A stretch of 64,000 nt of DNA from Adenanthera pavonina (taxonomy: Eukaryota; Streptophyta; Magnoliopsida; Fabales; Fabaceae). Location: assembly GCA_026686845.1 (NCBI GenBank), contig JAIVEN010000028.1, positions 6,091,001-6,155,000 of the forward strand, read 5' to 3'. Positions within the stretch are counted from its first letter, which is position 1; each line of letters opens with the position of its first letter. The position numbers were made by a program, and so were the translations under genes. Of the stretch, positions 35,387-48,492 are shown in pieces. The notes under the pieces were generated by a model that searched no databases, was not told the DNA's origin, and saw nothing but the letters and a program-made list of their open reading frames with translations.

Positions 35387-36660
35387 TGGTATCAGAGCTT
35401 TGGTTCTGAAATTCAGGTTTATCTTTTATGTTTCGTATTCTTTTATATTTTTCTTAGTTGTTCTTCTCTTGTGTCCATCTTCATCTTCTTTGTTTTCCAC
35501 TATTATTTCCCCACTTTCTCCATCTCTACATCTTATTTTCCTTGTCTTTTTCATGTTTGTAAAGTTATTATAAAAAAAAAATTTGTGCAAAAAAAAAAAA
35601 TAAAGAGCACATTGAAAAGAAAAAAAAAGTGTTGGTAAAAAAGTTATTTGAAAAAAATTACTTTAACCATATTGCTGGTGTATCAGATTCAGCATAGAGC
35701 TTCAAGAGGTAAATGAATTCTATTACTACTACTTACTTTAACCATTTTTTTGAAACCCTACTTTTATTCTTCTCTAAGGTCAATACGTAACCCTATTTCT
35801 CAATACAATTAATTATACATGATCCATTTTCCAGACACACATTTCATAAAAATTAAGATGGTCTTTGTTAATTACCGCAGATGTTGTTTCCTTCTCAACA
35901 TTAGATATTTGACTTCTAGATTTATGAAGAAATCAAGATTTTTTTTCTTGTATTTGTCCTACGGACAATATATATATATTCTTTTTGTTTTTTAAAATAA
36001 ATAAGCATGCTGAACAGCTACTCTGCAATTCTAAATTATAATAATTCAAAAACCTCAACTTATAGATCGGGAAGTTCACTTACTAGGATTTATACTTCAT
36101 AGATTTGATCTGTAAGAAACCAGAAAACTATAGGAAACAGAAATATAAAGAGGAAGAAGATAAGAGTGAAAGGGTAAGAAACGTCAAAGATGATAAGCAT
36201 CGTTCTTATCACAATAAAACTGAATAAACAAGAGTAATTTATATATAGTAATTCACCACAAATACGAATGAACATTGACAGATACGAATGAATGAAATGG
36301 ATTGGAATGAACTCAAACAAAATGTTAATTATTGTGAGTTTGTTTCATAAGATATTTAAAAAAAAATGTTGAAAATAAAATTTATTTTTTTATATTGGGA
36401 TTTTACTAGTTCTTGTTTAGTCAGGATGTTTTGAGTAGCAGTAGGTGATGAGATGGGTAGTTAGTTTTTGCTTTGTTTTCTCCTTGTTTATGAAAAATAT
36501 ATATATGATTAAAAATTGTATGCAACATATATTTTTTCTTTAAGGAACCATAAACATCTTCTAAAATAGCAAGGAAATAGAAATGATGTTGTTCTATAAG
36601 CATATATTCGATTCTGAGATACATGAATGAGGGGGAAAAGTGATGATGTGAGTGTGTGTT
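35387..36660. other. Pyrimidine-rich leader-like DNA and spacer upstream of the AAP remnant
   Basis: No gene. The part next to LTR3 may be the start of another internal region. I looked here for the N-terminal exon of the AAP gene and did not find one. Confidence 0.5.
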
Positions 36661-37267
36661 GTGAAGGGAACACATGAAGTGCAGTGGCGCACATAATTAC
36701 AGCAGTGCTAGGACCAGGAGTTTTGTCCTTGGCATGGTTGACGGCGCAGCTAGGCTGGATCGTAGCTCCACTGTGCATCATATTATTCGAAATCACAACC
36801 GTTGCTTCTGCATACCTTCTTTGTGATTGCTATGGATACCCTGATCTGGACCGTGGAGTCTCTAGGAACCGCTCCTACGCGGATGCTGTCAAACACTTCC
36901 TTGGTATGTCAAGTCTCATTGTCCGAGTTTGGAATTGGATCTGCTCAATATGAATATATTAATTAATAATATAAAATTTATACCAAATTATAATATTTAT
37001 ATTATAAATTATAACTAATATAGTTCAGTAATAAGGTTGTTTCTCTCCTTTATAAGTGACTCTATTGCAGATGATTTGGATCCTAGCGTGAAATATAGGA
37101 AGGGCTGAAAAATGAACTTTCTTAATTTCATTTTAAATAGTAAAAAATTAAATTTAAATAATGAATGTTAGTAAAAGAATTTAAATAGTACAGAAGAGAT
37201 TAAAAATTAAAATAATAATGATAGAGTATAGTGTGATGCACAGTCCAATGCATGTGGATAGTTACTG

Positions 37268-38807
37268 TGATGGAGAATAGATAATTCTAGATAATTAGGA
37301 TTTTAAATAAAATTATTTTATTAAGATACTTTAAATTACATTTTATATTTAATTAGATTTTATAATATTTTTTAGGATTATTAAGATTTGAATTTTATTT
37401 TTTTATTTATTCATAAAATTTAATTATTTGAATTAGGATTTATCTTTTGTTTAAATTTAAAATAGTTTGAAAAGAGAAATCTTATCTTAAAATTCTAGTA
37501 GGATTAGAATTTGAACTCTATAAATAAGAGTTCCACTACTCATTTGTATTGAGACTTTGATTAATGAATTGAGTTATAGTTTGAGTGAATTATCTCTCCC
37601 TTCAAGTTTTCCTTTTCTCCCTCCTTGAGTTCTCCCTTTTTTTTTTCTTGAGTTCTCCCTTTTCTATTTCTCTATCTTACTCCCCCTCTGTTCACACCAT
37701 TTAGTATCAGAGCCTAAATTTCACCATGCCTAAAAATTTCCAAATTACCCAACAAAGCCTTGAGGAAATTGAAAAGAGTTACAAAGAGTATGTAGATCAG
37801 GCGCTTGAATCTCTTCGAATTAAGATAAAGCAAGATCAAGAGAAAACACGAATTGAGTTAAGATCGAGAGAAAACAAACCAATTGATTGAGGAGATGAGG
37901 CAGTCCACAAACCAATTGATCGAGGAGATGAGGCAATCCATAAACATGATGAGCAAGCAACTTTCAAGTAAGACATCAGAAAGTATACTTGAAAATCCAA
38001 ATGGCTGCAAAGAGCTACCTTCCTTTAGTTTAATTCCACCAATGATGCCTCCCTTATCTCTTGAAGATGAAAACTTGAAGAAAGAACGAGCTTTGAAACA
38101 ATTTTCACCCATGGAAGTTTTGTTTCCTAAGGTTATTGATTGTGATTCTCAGCTTCATTTTGTTACGGTACCACCTCATTCATGTGTTACGCTGCCTATT
38201 GTGGAAAAGCAGAAGGGATTTCCAAAGTTGGAGAATATTTTGATATTTGAAAAGATGTTTCTTCTTTCAGATATTATCTTTCGCTATCTTACTTACTGAA
38301 CAGGTTTCTCAAATCTAGATGTCACGTGGAGTTTTAACTCTCCAAAGGAAAGTTCTTTCAAGTGGAGGAGAATGATGGAGAATGGATAATTCTAGATAAT
38401 TAGGATTTTAAATAAAATTATTTTATTAAGATACTTTAAATTACATTTTATATTTAATTAGCTTTTATAATATTTTTTTGGATCATTAGGATTTGAATTT
38501 TATTTTTTTATATATTCATAGAATTTAATTATTTGAATTATGATTTATCTTTTGTTTAAATTTAAAATAGTTTGAAAAGAGAAATCTTATCTTAAGATTC
38601 TAGTAGGATTAGGATTTGAGCTCTATAAATAAGAATTCCACTACTCATTTGTATTGAGACTTTGATTAATGAATTGAGTTATAGTTTGAGTGAAATTTCT
38701 CCTCCCTTCAAATTCTTTCTTTTTTCTCTCCTTGAGTTCTCCCTTCTTTTTCTTGAGTTCTTCCTTTTTTATCTCTCTATTTTACTTTCCCCCTTTTGTT
38801 CACATCA
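37268..38807 (+). mobile_element. Complete small non-autonomous LTR retrotransposon in AAP intron 1
   Basis: 1,540 bp: 5' LTR 37268-37699 (432 bp), internal 37700-38372 (673 bp), 3' LTR 38373-38807 (435 bp). LTRs run TGATG...CA(C/T)CA, an inverted TGATG/CATCA in the 3' copy. The target duplication TACTG is perfect at 37263-37267 and 38808-38812. The primer site is TAGTATCAGAGC (one change from the Met-tRNA form) two bases after the 5' LTR. GGAGGAGAA precedes the 3' LTR. The two LTRs are very similar. There is no polymerase, so it must be moved in trans. Size is between TRIM and LARD elements. Confidence 0.92.
37727..38299 (+). pseudogene. Gag-like reading frame of the small LTR element
   Basis: Starts MPKNFQITQQSLEEIEKSYK at 37727 and continues as a charged helical stretch until a stop near 37888. 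A second open part, from about 37883 to 38299 (138 codons), carries MRQSINMMSKQLSSKTSES, ENLKKERALKQF, VLFPKVIDCDSQLHF and PPHSCVTLPIVEKQKGFP. The first part pairs with the gag N-terminus in the three-LTR array; the last part I do not recognise. It lacks the FDG...FLD gag core present in internal region I. Confidence 0.6.
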
Positions 38808-40101
38808 TACTGGTTAGTGACTCAATATTTAAGTCTTTAATTTATGTGCGTAGAAAAACAATGTTGGGAGAGCTTTTCCCAGTGAAGATCTCATCCGGTT
38901 TGAATGCAATTTATATTATTTTTTATTATAAATAATTTTTAATCAATTTAATTAAGAATAATTAAAATTTTTAATCTTTATAAAATTTATCATAACTTTT
39001 GAATACTATCTTAGATTATAACTCATCTTAACTTTTTTTGATATCTTTCTACCATTATTATTTAATAAAAAATAAATATTTAATAATCAAAATAATTTAA
39101 ATTTTACATACATTAATTTTTTTAAAATATAATTTATAATAGCAAATAAAGGGGTGTTAATAGTGCCACCAGATACTGGCCGATGCTTTGTCAGGTCACA
39201 AAGAAAGAGAGTTTCATTTTCGGAACGCAAAAATGAATTAATTGTAATGTTCCGTGATAAGAGTCTACGCACTATAGCGCGCAAGATATTGCTATATGGA
39301 GCACCGCACTACCTCAGCTTGTTTAGGAATTTTTGTTTTTGTTTTTTTCTTACCAATTAAAGTTACCTGATCGGACAAAATCACATAACACGGTACATTT
39401 TTGGGAAAATTCAAAGAACACAAATGAATGTTTTCATTTAATTCATGGAAATGATGAGCACTATGTAGACCCAAAACCCGAAGTCTTTGTGAAGACCACA
39501 AATTGAACGAGAGACTCTACTGAAGTATGAACCATAATGCCCAGAATATGGTTATACTAAGTTCTAGTTTATATAGTATATTTTTAATTATTATATATAT
39601 ATATATTAAAATAATTATTAGTAATTAAAATTTTTTTAATTATTTTTTAAATTATTCTTATTTAATAATATTTTTTATATTAATAAATTATATTTATTTT
39701 CTCTTTCATTTTTTTTTCTGAGTTTCTATGGGTCATTAGCAATTATGAAGAGTGAAGCCTTTGGGAAAAACTCTCATTCATTCATTTATGGTTTAACCAA
39801 ACTATTAAATAATTTTCATTAAATATATTGGTAACTGTAAAATATATAAATTTATTTATTAAGAGTAATACTGTAAACATAATAAAAAAAATACACTCTA
39901 ATCTACGTAATGCACTATATTTTAAAACATATATTTTTTAGAATAATATACTATATAACTTAACGTAACGGAAAAAGTAGTAATTAGAAGGCATACACTC
40001 ATAAAAGTGTGTGGGTGTGTAGGGTTAGTCAAGCACCTCCTAGTAAATTTCTTGTCTTCTAAAATCACAAGATAACCCAATCTAATTACACTGATGAACA
40101 A

Positions 40102-40322
40102 TTTAATTTAAAAAATGGATGTTAGTAAAAGAATTTAAATAGTACGGAAGAGATTAAAAATTAAACTAATAATGATAAAATATAGTGTGATGCGGAGTCT
40201 AGTGCATTTAGATAGTTACTGGTTAGTAACTTAACATTTAAGTCTTTAATTTAAGTTTTGTGCATAGAAAAACAATATTAGGAGAGTGTTTCCCAGTGAA
40301 GATCCCAGCTGATTTCAATGTA
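40102..40322. repeat. Duplicate of the LTR element's insertion site, without the element
   Basis: 40102-40221 matches 37151-37267 and 40222-40322 matches 38813-38910, so this copy reads straight through GATAGTTACTGGTTAGT where the other carries the 1.54-kb element plus a second TACTG. It is an internal empty-site control that fixes the element borders. Both copies lie in AAP intron 1. Confidence 0.9.
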
Positions 40323-40779
40323 ATTTATGTTCGGGGAATATTTGTTTTTCCTTATTTTTCCTAAATTATAGTACTATATCTGAAATGCTGCAATGTTCTG
40401 ACACCCAGATTAACTAACAGTGACAAGCATTTATTCCGTGGCACATGTACCCTTAACTTCAAACAGGAGAGAGAAATGAGAAGGTATCTGTAATACTGGT
40501 CAACCTGACCCTCTGTGGCGCTAGCATTGCCTCTGTCATTGTAACTGCTAGTCTGCTGCCAGCGTCAGGTTTGTTCCTATTTCTTCTTTAATTACCACTC
40601 AATTTTTTTATATGGAAGAAAGACAAATTAGTACATAAAAAAAAATTTATTAATCAAAGAATTTTTTAAAAGATTTTTGTTAGGAAATATTTTTTTTATA
40701 AGTTCTGTTTTGCCTTTTTTCCTTTCTATTTTACTTTATCATAAGTAATAATATTAGAAATATCTACTACAAAAAATGA

Positions 40780-41465
40780 TATTAGAATTGGACTTGAATC
40801 GAATAAAATATTAATTTAAAATTTAATAATTAATCATGATCTAATTAGGATTAGATTGATCATAATTAAAATTAATATATTTTAAATAAAAAATATAAAT
40901 TTAAATAAATTTTATGATTTAATTAAAATCTCAAGTTAAATAATACTGAATTATCAAGATATTATTCATTATAAATAAATTATTAATAAATTTCCTAATT
41001 CAATATTGTTTATGAAATTCATAATTCAATATTTAAATCCAAATAACATAATATTTATCCATAATCACATTTTGAATTTAAAATAGTCAACTAATAATAC
41101 ATTATTATATTAATTATTAATTAAATTTATAATTTTCAATAATTATATATCATAATAATATTTACATAATATTATAATATAAAAAGAATAAATATTTTGA
41201 ACTAAAAATGATATTATTTTATATTAAAAACTAAAAAAATATTTTAATTTTTTTAATTTTAAAAATCAGATCGGTTTAAACTAGTTCACAATCGATTTGT
41301 CTAGTTCAAATCTATTTCTACTGGTTTGCACTGGTTCCTAAACCAACTGGTCATTACCTTTGTCCGAATCAGCATTATCTTTGTCCGGATCGGACCAGAC
41401 ATCGGTTTCCAGTCTAACCAATCCAAACCAGTCAGCCAGTCCAATCTGATTCCTACAACACTAAT
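40780..41465. mobile_element. Non-autonomous element, copy B (relative of 25674-26336)
   Basis: The AT-rich core shares ordered blocks with copy A, such as TTTGAATT(C/T)AAAATAGTCAA and ATAATTAT(G/A)TATCA, and the GC-richer right end has the same GGATCGGACCAG and CAGTCAGCCAGTCCAAT-like words. It lies in intron 2 of the AAP remnant. Borders are approximate and no target duplication was found. Confidence 0.55.
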
Positions 41466-43402
41466 TACAAGTGTTTTTAATTGTTAAGCTAGTTTTCAGT
41501 TTTTTTCCTTAAATGAACAAGCTTAATATAGTCAAATGATGACTGATCTGATGATTAGTCAATAACCCTAATTTATGCAAATTAATACGCTAAATAAAAT
41601 AATTGTGTTATGCATTTTTCAACAAAACATAGATATAAAATTTTTTAGCAAGAACAGACATAAATTTTAGAAAAACGTGTGTTAAGGTGTATTGTTTTAT
41701 GTGGCTTCCGTGGAAGCTCCCATCTCCAATATTGATGGCTTTATTGGTGAAATCATTCTCCGGTGAAGTGACAGTTCTTGCTGGTGGTGCTATTTCTTGA
41801 TGGTGTTTCTATTTTTTTTCCTCTGGCTTATGTCATTTTCTTTTGTGTTCTTTGTTGTGCTTTCTATCTAGCGCTTATGTTGTTAGGGTTTGACGGTTTG
41901 TGGTTGATGTTGGACCTAAGTCTGTTCTTGTGAGTCGGTCTTTGTTGCCAAACTTTTCCTTTATCTGAGTTTGTGTTTGTATTGCTTCTTCTTTCCGAAT
42001 TTGGCGAAAAAAGAGAGACTTAAACACTACTATTACAGGGCAATTCTGAAGTCAAACTGTTTTCACAAGGAAGGGCACAATGCTCCTTGTCATTATGGGC
42101 AAAACTTTTTCATGGTGCTGTTTGGAGTTGTTCAGATCTTCATGTCATTTATACCAGATCTTCATAATAGGGCATGGGTTTCAGTTGTTGCTGCAGTTAT
42201 GTCCTTTACATATTCTTCCATTGGATTAGGACTCGGCATTGCTAACGTTATTGGTGAGATTCTTCTTTGTTCTAATTGCGATCCATTCAAGAATTAGGAT
42301 TTTGCTTCCTTGTCAATTCCATGCTTCAATATATATAAAATAAAATATATAACAAGCTGCACATTGAAACAAAATAATGGTTGAGAAGACTCGTGTTTAT
42401 ACTTGAAATTGCAGAAAACGGGACAATATTAGGGAGCATAATAGGAGTGCCAACAAGTAAGATTGCTGACAAAGTGTGGTTTGTGTTTCAAGCACTTGGT
42501 AACATTGCCTTTGCTTATCCGTACTCAGTCATTCTTCTTGAAATACAAGTAAGTTTCTCTATATTTCAATGACGTGATTCAAAACAAGAATGCGTAGTTC
42601 TAAAGCTAAAGTGTTGACTTTTTGTTGTGTGAAGGACACATTGGAGTCTCCACCACCAGAAAATCAGACCATGAAAAAGGCCTCCATGATATCGGTCTTC
42701 ATAACAACATTCCTTTACCTCTCTTGTGGATGCTTCGGATACGCAGCATTTGGAAATGATACCCCAGGAAACCTCTTGACTAGCTTTGGCTTCTTCGAGC
42801 CTTATTGGCTCATTGACTTTGCGAATGCTTGTGCTATTGTTCATTTGGTTGGAGCATATCAGGTAATAACTTGTGGTTAGATTTCTCTATAGAATTAGTT
42901 TCCTTCTTTCCTTACATCAAAAGAAATAGTTATGAAAGAAAACAAAATTATGCTGTCATCTAATTCAAAGCCTTCTTCTTCTTGATGGTTTTATCAGGTA
43001 TCCAGTCAGCCAATATTTGCCACTGCAAATAGATGGATTTCAAGGATATTCCCTAGGAGTGACTTTGTGAACTAGTCTTATAAATTGACACTCCCTCTCT
43101 TGCCAGTGGTTCAGCTAAATCTATTGAGGATATCTTTCAGAACATTGTGTGTGATATTCACCACAGGAGTAGCCATCCTCTTTCCCTACTTCAACCAAGT
43201 GCTTGGGGTCTTAGGGGCGCTCAGCTTCTGGCCATTGGCCATCTACTTCCCTGTGGAGATGTACTTGGTGCAGAAGAGAATTGGAGCTTGGACTACAAGA
43301 TGGGTTCTTCTAAGATCCTTGAGCTTTATCTGGTTCATTGTTACTCTTATGGGCCTTGTTGGCTCTATTGTAGGACTAGTCAAGGAGAGGCTTGGCTCAT
43401 AG

Positions 43403-46227
43403 GATGAGGGTCAAAGTGGATCATTGAACCCCATAGCAATTTGTCATTGGATATGTTCTTTTGTGTTGTACACTTGTCATGGGAGATGATCTTAATTTTA
43501 GTACATTTAAGATGCTTAGAAAGTCATGATCGATGGGGAAACTTGTATTGGATTAAATCTGAGATATTTGAAATTATATATACTATTTATTTATGTTTAG
43601 ATACATATATAGCATTTAAAAGTTCATCTTTTTGGCCAAAAGTATTTAAAATTTCAAAACACAAGGAGTCTTTATCTCTTAATTAAAATTTGAATTATGA
43701 CACCATCACGATAAGCTGTCGAGTGTTGATGCAGGTGCGATCTCATATTAATTATCTCTAATGTATAGAGGTTATTTTTGAGACTTTTCTTTTTATTGTT
43801 CTTTTAACCCCGTTGCCTTAATTTTACAAACCGTTAAAATCTCAATCCCGATCTCTTGTTTGTTGCAATTAGTTAGTTCCCTTTGCTTTTCTTTTTTTGG
43901 TCTGATATATTATTCTAATTTGTATAATTTTATCCCATCATTTATCATTATTCCTATATTAATTGATCTGTGTTAACTATTTCCATATATATTTATATCA
44001 ATTAATGATAGTCATTCATAATTCATTATGCTTAAACGACGTTATTTTCAGCATGTTACGTTGACTTGGTTTTCTCAATAATGCATGTCATTCTTTGTAC
44101 AGTAAGGTCGTTCATGCAGCACCGGTGGGATCTGTTGGATTAATTTAACGTACGTTCAAACCGTGTGATAAAGGATTGTATATATTTGGCATATATATAT
44201 GATATCCTGCAAATTTCTATATTGTATCAATATTGAACCGTGTGCATGATTGGTGTTTTGTTGGGAATCAATATTGTATCCTTGACGTACTCTTAGTATC
44301 ATCCACTTATATATCTTCCCTCGCAATGCTTTCTTCTTAATTCTATTTAACTAGCACACCATTTTCATATCATTTATTATAATAGCCTAACATCATCCGC
44401 ATATGCTCTCTCATGATTGACATTAGTTTTGTATTTTCCGTATTCTCCACAAAAACAAAGTGTGCGCTATTAGATGAGATGATTGATATATATGCCATTA
44501 AATTTGATTTAATATATTTTAAACTATATACAAGCAATCAATCTCAATTTTTTTTTCAAATAACAAATTAACTGATAAATTTGAATTAATACGATATTCA
44601 GTAAAATTGTAATAAATATTATTGAATTAAAATTTGAATCGGTAATTAATTAATAATTAAGAACTAAAATTCGAAATCCATGTTATACACAAGGAACTCT
44701 AGATCTATTTAATTAAAGCATATAAATGAACACAATAGAAACAAGTATGAATATGATACGTTTTTTGTATTTTATAACTATATGATCATCGTAACAAGGA
44801 AAATTATTATTACTCTGACACTAATTTCCTTAACATGATATAAAAAAAATAAAATTGCTAATATTTTAACATATATATGATATGCAAAAGACACATTATT
44901 ATATTGAGTTGTTAAAAATTTCTCTTTACTAAGCTGTGTCAAATTTAAAATTAAATAAATAAATTAATAATAATTAATATATATTGATTCAAATTGGTAT
45001 ACAATGATTGATTTTAATACCCCAAGGATATATACTGCATCTAGGCAATGCTTCGCATATTTCAATAAATGGTAGATAAAAAATTAATATAGATATTTGG
45101 AATTCATTTTATTAGTTTAAAATTAATGATATTGATGATAACAATTTTTCACCAATATAATCATGTAAATGAATTATATTATATTTTAAAAAATACATAA
45201 TTAAATTTTATGTGAAGAATTACTCAAAATATGATGTAGATAAGAAAATTTAATTTAATTAGATTAAAATTTTAATTAATGATAATTAATCATAATACGT
45301 TTAATTATCTTCTCCTAACTTTAAATGGATATAGTCATTTAAATTATAATTGTCGTTTAAGAAACATGATTAATTAACCAGGTAAAAATTTACCAAAAAT
45401 TGATGAGAATTTGCTATATGTTTACAATCAAGTCCCCATTATTAGGAGAGTATACTTGATATTGCAACTACTCAATTTTAGCAATCTTTACGATTACATT
45501 TACAAACCCCCTTATGAATTTGATTTCATCCAAAAATTATAGAATAAATAAATAGATACACAAATAACTCATACACACACCATATACGTATATGGTAATA
45601 TTTGTATGCAAATTAAAATTTTTGAAAGGGTGTACTATGATCAATGATTTAAACTCTTATAATGTAACAAAAAAAATCTTTCAAACATTATCTTTCTGTA
45701 ATAAATTTAAAAACAATTATAATTAATAAATTACATGTAAATTCCAAAATTATTGCTAACAAATTTGTAATTAAAAATATCAAATTACTTAAAATTAGAA
45801 TATTCAAATAAATAAATATGTTATTAACTAATGAATTTAAAAATTAATATGGATTATAAATTTGGTTGTCTAATCACTTTCACATGTTAATATTAATTAA
45901 TAGATTTGACCTGAATACTTGTTCCTTCAAATTTATTATAAAATTCTAAAATATTTACTTTTTATTAAGATAATTTATTATAGATTTCAATTAAATTATT
46001 GTACATGTAAAAGAATTTGACGAACTCACAATATCTTATATATCTTAACCATTATTGAAATTCTTAATTCAAAATTATTCAGAAGGAATTTGAGCTAAAT
46101 ACTTACTAATTCATGTTTATTAAAAAGATTAATTTTCTTTGAGATAACTCAAAAAATCATTTATTAGCATTATTGATGCTCTAGATTAACTAGTAACAGT
46201 GCTAGCTAAACGTATATATTTACCAAA
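43403..46227. other. AT-rich spacer without a gene
   Basis: Begins with the old AAP 3' UTR. No coding signal, no recognisable repeat structure and no RNA gene seen in the remainder. Confidence 0.6.
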
Positions 46228-46235
46228 CACAATAG

Positions 46236-46986
46236 CAGGGCCGTGTGACTCCCTAGGCAATGAGGCAGTTGCCTTAGGCCCCTTCAAAAGTTGTCCATAC
46301 CCCTTTCGTTTACATTGAAATTAATTACCACGGTCAATAGTCAATTGTATTAATCCAAAAGCGTTTCTTCTTCTGTTGGAATTTAATTCCCACATATCCA
46401 TCATTTCTAAAGTAGGCAAAGCGTTAAACCACTTAAAGGGGGGAGATGTAACAATGGCTAAAAACAACATTATCACATTCCTCTCTTACTCCTACATTTT
46501 CTCAGCACTGGTGGCAACTTTAATTTTGTGTTTAAATTTGAGGTGTCAGCCATCAAGTATATTTGTTCTTTTTCTTTTTCCTACTCTTTACTTTGCATTT
46601 TAATTTTTTATTAATATTTGTAATGATAGAAGATATTAAATAAAAAATATGAATATAGCTTTGAAAAATTAAAGGAAAACAAAAAGAAAGGTTGAAATAA
46701 TGCAATCTCAATGTGGTGCTCTTGATCATAACAAAATTACATTACAACATTAAATTAAATAGATTAGCTATGTTATTTATTGAAAATAAAATGTTAGAAT
46801 TATATGATTATAAAACTTCGATAACTGATTTTACAGCTAAAAAGTGAGAAAAATGATATGAGAATTTGGTTTGGGTATGCATTAACATATTTTCAACCAA
46901 TAGTGGTAGACTAGTCTAATCTTTAATACATTAGGCCCCTCCAACACACTTTCACCTTAGGCCTCAAAATTAGTTGGCACGGCCTC
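46236..46986. mobile_element. Non-autonomous hAT-like element with 8-bp duplication
   Basis: 751 bp between perfect CACAATAG repeats at 46228-46235 and 46987-46994. The left end is CAGGGCCGTG and the complement of the right end is GAGGCCGTGCC. Subterminal TTAGGCCCC words occur on both sides (near 46273 and 46930). The interior is AT-rich with no transposase. The ends and 8-bp duplication fit hAT. Confidence 0.82.
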
Positions 46987-46994
46987 CACAATAG

Positions 46995-47400
46995 TCCACC
47001 AAGTCATTAAGGTATTACGCAGACAAAGATGTATGTTCGACACTCAGATGGATCGAGCCCATACCATCAAATCTATACTTGTTTAGTAACAATATTATGT
47101 CACTAAAAACAGGATTTACTAAATTGTAAGAAACAAAAGTCTCTACACAAAAGGAAAAAGAAAAAAAGAAAAAAACTGAGGCCAAAATTATTACACAAAT
47201 TAAAGCAGATGGAATTTCACTGTTTTAAAGATTATAAAACTGAGGCCAAAATTATTACGAACAACAATTATTAGATACCTTTGACAAATGTTTTGGAATT
47301 ACCTGGTAGTGGATTCAAGCACTACTCATTTTAGCTTTGATTGAATATTCAACTTTACCCAAGCATTACTCATTTTAGCTCCTTGTACTGCATTTTAGCT
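46995..47400. other. Spacer without a gene
   Basis: AT-rich with a short repeated phrase (GAGGCCAAAATTATTAC at 47179 and 47243; GCATTACTCATTTTAGC-like at 47321 and 47365). No gene. Confidence 0.5.
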
Positions 47401-47815
47401 TGTGGGAAAGACTTTTTGCAATTTAGGGCTTATGTTTCCAAATTTGTTTCTATCAGTTTATCATATGATAGTATTTGTTCATAAATAATAAAGCAAGATT
47501 CTTTTATTGAGAAAAATAAAATAAAGTGAAATTATTTTGTATATTTTGATATTTTTGTAATAAAAAATTTTAATAAAATTTTAATTCTATCTTGCACATT
47601 TTTTTTGATATTTTAAATAATAAAATAATTTTTTGAAATGATATATATATATATCAACGTAACAATATGTATAATTAATTAAATTTATAAATAGAAAATC
47701 ATAAACAGTGCCATGCAACTCAATCTAGGTATCCTAGTACTAGAGTCTAGGAACTAGCCATACAATCCAGCCCAGCAGAGCCACATTTGGCAGTCCATGG
47801 GAAATGGGAAAGCAA
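47401..47815. repeat. Upstream block of the AVT gene, copy 1 of 3
   Basis: Runs from AAAGACTTTTTGCAATTTAG to CAGTCCATGG. The same block recurs at 60057-60500, and its middle part at about 56450-56650. Two of the copies lie upstream of AVT-type sequences and the third upstream of the GLUTAMINE DUMPER remnant, so it marks the duplicated unit. Confidence 0.85.
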
Positions 47816-48492
47816 AATATTCGCGAAGGTTTTTTTAAGCTTGCTCTTAAGAAAAAAGAACATAGAAAAATAAGTTATTCAAATAACCGAACGTTTGTAG
47901 AGTACTGTCTATGGGAATTAATTTTTTTTCTTTATTATTTGACGTAAGATAATCTCGGAAAGCTTTAATGCTTATTAATCATGCAAAGAGCAAATTTGTA
48001 AAGTTTAAGAACCAAATTTGCATATGCCAATGTCATTTATACATACATACCTGTATGTACACTTCCACTTGCAATTAATTCACATCCCTCTCATTTTTCC
48101 AATTTTGTTATTGTTAATGTGAGGCTGAGCAGACTCTCTGTTTGTCTAATCTCATTATATATAGTATATGGTTAGTATTCAACTATAATTTACAATATAT
48201 CCAAGAACTTAACTATCACTACTCCTCTGCACATCGCTTTACCCTTTCTATATATCTGACTCTGATTAATTAATAATGGAGTGTGATTCTCAATAAATGC
48301 CGGGTTTCATCATGATCTCTTTTTTTAATAATAATAGAATCAAATGGATATTATCTAATTTACGTGATTGGATCTTAAATCCATAGTATGACAATCCTAT
48401 AATATTGGATCAAATGAGACAAAAATAAATTACAAAGGAAGCAGCCCTTATACGAGCCAATCATAAATACCGCAACCTACCGTGCCATCGCG

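Larger units (their letters stand above)
36667..43402 (+). pseudogene. Amino acid permease (AAP family), broken, six recognisable exons
   Basis: Exons 36667-36903, 40467-40568, 42039-42253, 42415-42548, 42635-42862 and 42998-43402. Typical blocks are AHIITAVLGPGVLSLAW, RNRSYADAVKHFLG, LKSNCFHKEGH, VAAVMSFTYSSIGLGLGIA, NGTILGSIIGVP, ALGNIAFAYPYSVILLEIQ and LPLLPVVQLNLLRISFRT. AAPs are plasma-membrane proton-coupled importers of neutral and acidic amino acids. Four lesions are visible. No N-terminal exon is found. The segment before AHIITAV has a two-base gain and a TGA (36675-36677). Exon 2 ends in the wrong phase for exon 3. An in-frame TAG sits at 43073-43075 in the last exon. Intron 1 (3.5 kb) holds a small LTR element, and intron 2 a second repeat. 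Splice sites and most codons remain good, so the loss looks fairly recent. Confidence 0.9.

Noticed and set aside
35381..35638. 85-codon hydrophobic frame
   Set aside because: Arises from a pyrimidine-rich leader after a truncated LTR; composition explains it.
43441..43686. 81-codon frame downstream of the AAP remnant
   Set aside because: Hydrophobic AT-rich frame in the old 3' UTR with no family similarity that I can see.
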